A stretch of 64,000 nucleotides of DNA from Bradysia coprophila (Eukaryota; Arthropoda; Insecta; Diptera; Sciaridae), in the NCBI RefSeq assembly GCF_014529535.1, contig NW_023503555.1, positions 8,184,001-8,248,000 of the forward strand, written 5' to 3'. A program made the position numbers and the translations under genes. The notes under the pieces were generated by a model. It was not told the origin of the DNA, made no database searches, and saw only the letters and a program-made list of their open reading frames with translations. Every line of letters starts with the position of its first letter. The first letter of the stretch is position 1. This document shows positions 57,667-64,000 of the stretch, piece by piece.

Positions 57667-58769
57667 CCATTTCTCTGTTTTGTCTGTGAATTTCATCGTA
57701 CACTCTAGCTATAGTTTTCGCTTTGTCAAATAGATTACTAACCAGATAGCCATCGTTTGCCTTTAGTTCAGGCACAGGTTTTCTACGATCACCCAAAAGC
57801 TTGTTTATGTTTCTGAACATTTTGGTATCTGGTCTAATATGTTTCAATCTATTCATGAAAATTTCGGAATCCCTAGCGTTGATGCTCTTCTTTATGGCTA
57901 AGTCCAAACTACTTATTTCCGATTTCAGCCAAGGATCCTTGAGATTACTTCGAAAGTATGCCCTTCTCAACCTCTTCTTCTTGGCAATGCAATCCCTCAG
58001 GTATAGTGAAAAATGATTCACGCTGGTGAAGCATTTCTTAGGAATAGATTCCTCCATTCCCAAACTAATCACTATCGTCAAGTGTTCAACACAAGAATCT
58101 ACGTCATTGGCATCATTGAGTGGTCCCATACACAGATTATCACCCACGACCTCTTTAATTCTATCCCAATTTGCGCTCTTGAACATGAAATGCCGGACTG
58201 GGACCTCGTAAGAAACGTTGTCGTCAATCTTCAGAAGGTACTCTACTGGATAATTATTGAGCTCAGTAACCTCACTGCTAACCACATCAACGCCTTTGGC
58301 TAGAGCCAGATCAATAGTGCCAGGATTAGTCCAGCTCCTATAACAAGTGTATGCATTCGGGTGGATTAATTCAGCTACATTGTCATGAACAAGAAATAAA
58401 ATAGCATTCAAATCCCCTCCCATGAAGACACTCGTATGTAAGCTCATGAGCTTCAGAAGGGCTTCCCGCAAGAGACTTTTCGAACAGTAAAATTAATTTA
58501 AAACCAAATATTTGGAGTTGCTCAAGGCTATCCTCACACACGTCGCTTCAGATGATTTCAGCAAAGGCGTGTTCAGCACTTCGTGCTTGATTTGCTCCCT
58601 AATCAAAATTGCTGTTCCTCCACCACCATCAGACAGACGATCATTCCTGTAAATCTTATACTGTGGAAATTGCACAATGTTACTGTCAATCAGTTTAGTC
58701 TCGCTTAACAACAACAAGTGAGACTTCCGCTCTTTCAAAAGGTATCGAACTTCCTCCTGCTTAGATTAA

Positions 58770-59148
58770 TATCTTATAAATGGAATATACGCTATGTTGA
58801 AAGTGTATGACAATTACCTTCTAATCGGTATGAACGATTTAAGCCCAATTCAGAGTCGTCCGTTTAGTTCATCCGTGTACTTGACAGATCTGTTCAACAA
58901 TAGAATGTAGGCGGAGTTTACGTAAACGGATGAACATTTGTTGTAAACGGATGAATTTTTCTTCTAAACGGATGAGTCCGAGTTCAATCCCAGCGGTGAG
59001 CAGTTTTTTTTATTAAGTAGGAGATCGTGTGAGTATTCGGAGTATTGGAAATATTGGTAGTATTGGGGTCCGTTCACTTTTCATGTACACGGCTCTCTCA
59101 TGTACTAAATTCACAGTAATACAAATAAACATTTGGTGTGATAAATAG
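58770..59148. other. Non-coding stretch with AAACGGATGAA words
   Basis: No gene is supported. GTAAACGGATGAA and close variants occur four times between 58860 and 58970, partly inverted at the left (GTCCGTTTAGTTCATCCGT). It may be an old inverted-repeat element. Confidence 0.45.
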
Positions 59149-59250
59149 TATATTTCAACATACCCCAATACACACAAGGTGTGTATGGATACGAGGGCGA
59201 AGCCCGAGTGAAATACACACCGCGTGTGTATTGGGGTATTTTGAAAGATA
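59149..59250. repeat. Palindromic MITE around CGAGGGCGAAGCCCGAG
   Basis: TATATTTCAACATACCCCAA and TTGGGGTATTTTGAAAGATA are the ends, with ATACACAC arms inside. The total length is about 102 bases. Confidence 0.68.
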
Positions 59251-59295
59251 TTTTTCTGTAATAGTGAGAGTGTGTTGGTGCTTTCCTTCCCAACC

Positions 59296-59339
59296 GTTAC
59301 TTTCCCGCTCGACCGTTTACTTTCCCGCTCGACCGATTC
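59296..59339. repeat. 22-base tandem duplication
   Basis: GTTACTTTCCCGCTCGACCG is followed directly by a second copy, TTTACTTTCCCGCTCGACCG. Confidence 0.8.
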
Positions 59340-59349
59340 ATATGACACC

Positions 59350-59919
59350 TCACCAATACACTCTCACGTATACAGAAAAAAGTATTTCCCCGAATGTTCG
59401 TTTTTTAAATACATTTGCGATATTCGATTTGGTTTCTTTTTTGCTTGGGTTTTTTCTGCTGGGAGAGAAAACGTACTAAAACGTTAAAAGCTGTGAGGTG
59501 ACAGAATGATAAGCTATGTATACTGAAATCACACATTTTTATTTCGTTATCGACTGTAATACAAAATACATTCAGAACTGATTTCATAAATAGGCATTCT
59601 GAATGCATTTCAAACTCATTTCGAAGCAAATATTGCGACAACGCATGCAATGGCAGCAATAATCGATGCTCCTGCTGCCATTTCAATTGTTTTCTGGGGT
59701 CCGGTCTTTGTAAATTCGGGAAATTCTGAAATGAAAGGAAATATGTAGATAACAAAATAAAACTGAATGCTACTTTAGACATAAAGGTTCGGAGTTCGGC
59801 CAGGCAAATAATCGGATTTTAAACTGAAAATTAACATTACATGTATGTGTGCCCCCTCGAAAATCGTTTATTTCCTATGGACACATTTTGTGTCCGATCG
59901 GGAATAGTTATTTTCAGGT
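59350..59919. other. Non-coding stretch
   Basis: Nothing is supported here apart from spacer. The longer open frames have no domain. Confidence 0.4.
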
Positions 59920-59927
59920 GTCGGTGC

Positions 59928-61166
59928 AAAGCACCTAGCACGGTAATAGAGGTTTTTACACGTCAAATAGAGTAGTATTTTGATACCAATAATACCATTA
60001 GCAGACCTAATGTTAATTTTGCAATGACATTATGAGAAACGAGCCGTAAGAACAGTCGGAGCGTTTGCTGCGACTGAGCCCCGTACAAACCCGTACATCT
60101 CTTGCGTACGTGACCCTAGTTCGTCCGTCGCCCTACTCTTACCGTAAGCCTACTGCGCCCGTAAACGTCGGTAAAGTAAAATTCTTATGAAATGTGTACG
60201 TCTTAAAGATTGCGCATAGCGCAATTACGAAGCCCCGTACGACGTTCCTTTCAAATGTAACACAAATTTCGAATTGACCTAAAATTAAGTAAGTATCATT
60301 TTCACCGATTTATATTGATTTTACAAAAATCCAAAATGGCGGCCGACGGCCATTTTGTTAGGAGGTGGAAAGTAGTACGGCTGCTTTACATTCGTTAGTA
60401 CCTTTCAAACAAAAAAAAAATTGACATTCGGTCAAAGTTTACTCGAGATATTAACAAAAAACACCACCTTCAGTGTACGGCCGAGTAGCCACATATAAGC
60501 TCACTCCAAGAGACCTAGCTCACGCTCCGGTGAATCGAATTTCATAAACTTTTTTTTCCCTGATTGGTACGGTCAATACCTATCTAATAAAGCAAAATCC
60601 ATCTAAATACGTTCACATTTGGCCAACCTACAAACAAAAACGGCTTGCCGTCCTGTACCTAGTTCACACCAAGGGGTCTAACTCACGAGTCGGTCATCCA
60701 ATTTCCATAAACTTTCTTTTTGTCGATCAGTATTGTAAATACCTTTCATTTGACGTATCACTTACAAGTGTAGTGCTTAAATGTCTGGAGATATCGTCGA
60801 AAAACAGTTAGGCACTTATTGGGCCCCAGCTCCGGAAGGGTCGACCCAAAATCGCCCATCTTCGAACTTAGCCTCACTATTTTGACTATCTTTCAGGGAA
60901 AAAAAAAATTTGAAATCGGATTTGATTTACTCAAGATATCGACGTGACAGACGGACGGACAAAATTTTTATTGCGGATTCGTTATCTATGAACATAGGCA
61001 AACACTTTGCCCTTACCGTCTGCTTCGAATTCCATCAATTACACACGGCATCGTAATCCTATAAGCCCCTTCGTACTTCGTACGGGGCTAAAAAGGTATG
61101 GAAATATTCGCATACTTCGATTAAAGTACTACTTTATTTTTTTCTATTACCCTGCTAGGTGCTTTG
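59928..61166. mobile_element. 1.2 kb DNA element with 8-base target duplication
   Basis: The ends AAAGCACCTAGCACGGTAAT and TACCCTGCTAGGTGCTTTG are inverted. GTCGGTGC is repeated at 59920-59927 and 61167-61174. The inside holds the interspersed repeat shared with 55246-55670 and no transposase, so it is non-autonomous and hAT-like by its duplication length. Confidence 0.78.
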
Positions 61167-61312
61167 GTCGGTGCCGAAAGTGAGGGAGTTTCGCGATTTT
61201 TCTCGGGTTTTCGACCCCTTACATGAATTTTTTTTTCATGCTTCGGGGCCGAAAATGAGGGCAATTTTTCGAATTTTCTCGAGTTTCCGGCCCTCTGCAT
61301 GAAAACTTACAT

Positions 61313-61425
61313 GTGCACCTGTTTGGGACGGTTGATTTAAGGCACTTTCGCTTGTAAGCCTCACTTCGTTCGGCCTACAATCCGCGAAATTGCCTAAAAT
61401 CAATCGTCCGAAACAGGTACACAAA
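61313..61425. repeat. MITE with TGTGCACCTGTTTGGGACGG ends
   Basis: TGTGCACCTGTTTGGGACGG followed by TTGATTTAAGGCA pairs with TTGCCTAAAATCAATCGTCC followed by GAAACAGGTACACA. The right half recurs at 1318-1391. Confidence 0.75.
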
Positions 61426-61807
61426 TGACTATTTAATATCAACAGAATTAACAAAAGCAAGACAACATACAAAATTTGCATGTAGCATCTTCGCAAAACA
61501 GTTCACATATGAAAATGTCAACAAATCAATTGTGTTATTGTTACAATATTGTTATAGCACGTTGTGACAACTGATTTTTTGGGATCAATATTTTTAAAGA
61601 AGTGTGTGTGTGTGTGGTGTGCGAGCCAATTTCGCCAGTGAGTTAGATTCGTTTGTGTAACGTTTCAATGAAACAACACATTGTTTGTTTTTTTGACTTT
61701 TTTTGTGAGAAGCAAAAGCATTTGCCTAATTTTTTTTCGTAGTTGTTCCTCGGGACGCATACATACATGTAATTTTATTTTCCGGAGGGGCATCCATTAA
61801 AACTATA

Positions 61808-62480
61808 TACATTGGGTGCTGCTTGGTAGTTCATTACATTCGGAATCAATTTGTGAACTCGCAAATTAACGCGTGTGTTTTAAGCGCCTCGGTTTGAAAA
61901 CTGTTGTTTTCACTTGGTTAGTTACCCTTGTCAAAATAACAGTTTTCAAACCTTGGCGCTCAAACACACACTTGTGAGTTCTGCCAAAGGCTCTATACGC
62001 TCTATACCAGGCAAAAGTTGACCGATTTTTAAACGTCGGATTCGTTCCTTACATCCGCCGTTTATACAATGACAACAAATGAATGAGGGTGATATGGATT
62101 TTTATTGTGAGCGAAATTTTTGAAAACGCAAATGATTTTTGTGGAAATGTTTTTATTTTTATTTTTTTAAGGTATTTCAGGTTTTAGGTATTTAGAGTGA
62201 TATATATTTGATCACCCTAAATACCTAAAACCTGAAATACCTTAAAAAAATAAAAATAAAAACATTTCCACAAAAATCATTTGCGTTTTCAAAAATTTCG
62301 CGCATAATAAAAATCCATATCACCATCATTCATTTGTTGTCATTGTATAAACGGCGGATGTAAGGAACGAATCCAACGTTTAAAAATCGGTCAACTTTTG
62401 CCTGGTATAGAGCCTTTGGTTCTGCTCGTATTACAAATTGATCCCTCATGTAATGAACTTCCTCCGCAGCACCCAATGTA
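61808..62480. mobile_element. Near-perfect long hairpin element
   Basis: The outer ends TACATTGGGTGCTGC and GCAGCACCCAATGTA are inverted. Inside, 61999-62413 is a hairpin with arms of about 200 bases, few mismatches and a loop of about ten bases (around GATATATATTTGATC). The left arm carries a younger insert at 61873-61971. There is no coding sequence. The strong match of the arms points to a young element or to correction of one arm by the other. Confidence 0.82.
61873..61971. mobile_element. Small MITE nested in the left arm of the hairpin element
   Basis: GTGTGTTTTAAGCGCCTCGG plus TTTGAAAACTGTT pairs with AACAGTTTTCAAACCTTGGC plus GCTCAAACACACAC. It is absent from the right arm of the host element. 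Confidence 0.75.
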
Positions 62481-62846
62481 ACATACTATTCTTTTAGCAC
62501 TTGATTTCATCTCAATTAAAATTACATTAATTCATTGTTTCGAACATTACACTTAGTAGCCATTTTGTTTTTACGAATCGCACCAGTATATGAAAGTAGA
62601 CTATCATACCCGGAAATTTCGTATATTATACGGTTTTTGTATGAAGAAATGTCGAAAATAGAGGTGCATTTATATCCTGGACATTATCAAGCATTTGTTC
62701 GTGTACTTTTTTGTACTTTTTCATCGATTTTTTTCACTCGGGAAAGTGACTTGATTTTGTTACTTTTCATTTATTGTCCATAAGATAGGGTGATAACTAA
62801 TAATAAGAGCTAAGGCACAGATATTTGAAATAATATCGTTCCTTAC

Positions 62847-63337
62847 CATCATTCGAATTTCGTCCTAAGCCCAGTTCACTTCTGTACAAGTCTCCTAAAA
62901 TTAATACCTCTTCCAGGAGAAGATTCTTCACACTATGCTCATCTATAAAAGTATAGAAAGAATATGTTTTAAACAGAATAACTAGTGAGTGATCAAGACT
63001 CTTCGGAAATACTGATTGCGACTTAGCTCTCTTTTAATATTTTGTAATTTTGTGATACTCACCCGAATATCTTTTGAGATAGTTATATAGACAAATTTTT
63101 TCTTCCAACTCTTTTGCAATTTGTTTTTTCTGATCCATCAACAAACGTTTGTCGTTGACCAACACTTTCACTCTTCTGGCTAAAACTTTCTTCTTGTTAA
63201 CCTGTTGATTGCGGTCCTCGGTTAAATCTTTGACTTTCTTTTTTTGAGTCTTTAAGGCAAGTTTGTAAAGACGAGCTTCCTCATTCTTATCGTTGAACTT
63301 TTTTTCCATTTTAGTAGTTTCGGCAGCATGCTGATCC
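62847..63337 (-). CDS. Two exons of an unidentified coiled-coil protein
   Basis: Exons 63337-63063 and 62942-62847 are joined by a GT-AG intron, with phase 1 at both exon ends. The first codes for a strongly charged helix (TEDRNQQVNKKKVLARRVKV, MDQKKQIAKELEEK) with Leu/Val spacing as in a coiled coil. The second reads DEHSVKNLLLEEVLILGDLY followed by RSELGLGRNSND. Both outer splice sites look real (TTCTAG/GGATC and GATG/GTAAGG). The gene thus continues on both sides, but I could not find further exons; the upstream ones are probably outside the window. No family is recognised. Confidence 0.6.
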
Positions 63338-63699
63338 CTAGAAAAGCAAAGAAAATGCCAAATTTGATATTCTGATTATGATTTAATGTGGGAAAACAGA
63401 TTTCTATAATTCGGGTAGACGATTGTAAAAAGTTAAACGTAAACTAAATTTTTTCCGTTTCGAAAAGGGTCAATGTAGACTATGGTTCGGTTCGAACACT
63501 GATGATGCTAATTATAGGGTTAGTATATAATCGAGACATTTTACAGTTTTGACTCTTACACTTCACAATATTGACCAAACTATAAAACTAATGTATTAAA
63601 ACCAGCCGATATGTAGATAAGATGGAAACCGATTTGATGCGACTTTTCTACATATGGAATTGTAACGAGAAACAAGAGAATAGGTACTAAATTCAACAT

Positions 63700-64000
63700 T
63701 TTGAAAAATGATAATTTTCTCCATACCTCGAAAAGAGGGATTCTTTTGAAAAATGGTCAGCCGAAATCGGACGCATTTTCCATTAGAATTTTTTATATGT
63801 ACCTAGAAAGGACTTCGACCCTAGAATCCAAAACTTTCAAAAAAATTCTTCGAAGCTTGCGTGGCTGGTGAAAGGTGGTCAAAAACGGAAAACTTGCACT
63901 TTTATTACCAAATTTCTCTACGTGCAAGCCGTGCAGGGTCGTGTGGGATGTCATTAGAGTAATCTATTTACATGTACTATTGAGCCGAATAGGGACTTAT
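63700..64000 (-). repeat. Interspersed repeat, inverse of 35075-35360
   Basis: Read on the minus strand, TCTAATGACATCCCACACGA, CACGCAAGCTTCGAAGAATT and AATGGAAAATGCGTCCGATT follow the order of the copy at 35 kb. It runs to the window edge. No end structure is seen. Confidence 0.65.

Larger units (their letters stand above)
55830..58760 (-). mobile_element. Decayed Jockey-type LINE
   Basis: On the minus strand, the endonuclease (LLLLSETKLI, GGGGTAILIRE, FMGGDLNAILF, GTIDLALAKGVDVV) lies at about 58740-58200. The linker and first RT part follow (IPIPKPGKPANEVKNFRPIS, PQSSILGPL) at 57620-57005. RT motif C (FADDTSTFS) lies at about 56520. The C-terminal part (TILRPVLTYAETVWHS, LFENKCLRMA) runs to 55837. 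Several frame changes separate the pieces, the gag-like first ORF is missing, and two younger inserts lie inside (56580-57005, 57481-57666). It is inactive and 5'-truncated. Confidence 0.82.

Overview
The window looks like a stretch of a small-genome dipteran chromosome, probably a lower fly such as a gnat or midge. The grounds are short GT-AG introns, insect-type fatty acyl-CoA reductases, AT-rich spacers, and Jockey, RTE, hAT-, Mutator- and P-type repeats. The organism is inferred and not proven. Gene density is low. Most of the sequence is a mosaic of short inverted-repeat (MITE-like) transposons, often nested in one another. I saw no rRNA gene, true tRNA gene, CRISPR array or LTR element.

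Layout. 1-7.5 kb: 3' end of an RTE-type LINE, several MITEs and a 3.4 kb long-inverted-repeat (foldback) element. 7.6-11.1 kb, minus strand: a nine-exon C2H2 zinc-finger gene (copy A). 11.2-16.3 kb: nested inverted repeats and a 1 kb element with a core of palindromic satellite. 16.3-19.7 and 27.6-29.6 kb, minus strand: two seven-exon fatty acyl-CoA reductase genes (FAR1, FAR2), separated by repeats; FAR1 intron 4 holds a LINE fragment. 33.5-34.3 kb, minus strand: a three-exon secreted Gly/Tyr-rich protein. 36.0-36.2 kb: a two-exon 50-residue secreted peptide ending in an amidation signal. 38.2-53.1 kb, plus strand: a tandem array of relatives of copy A (B1, B2, remnant B3, B4, B5). 44.3-45.4 kb, minus strand: a broken P-element/THAP9-like transposase inside that array. 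55.8-58.8 kb, minus strand: a decayed Jockey-like LINE carrying two MITEs. 59.9-62.5 kb: a 1.2 kb DNA element and a near-perfect hairpin element. 62.8-63.3 kb, minus strand: two exons of an unidentified coiled-coil protein.

The most unusual part is the zinc-finger family. Each finger sits on its own exon of 81-87 bases, with phase-1 introns on both sides. The first exon of the B copies codes for an acidic repeat of about 43 residues that I do not recognise. B5 is the only B copy I can read as one open gene. It carries a second block of the acidic repeat fused in frame after its last finger, at the place where sister copies have a stop codon. B1, B2 and B4 are broken in different places, so the array looks like active birth and death of a fast-evolving DNA-binding family. 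Copy A lies on the other strand about 27 kb away and has Pro/Glu-rich repeats in place of the acidic repeats.
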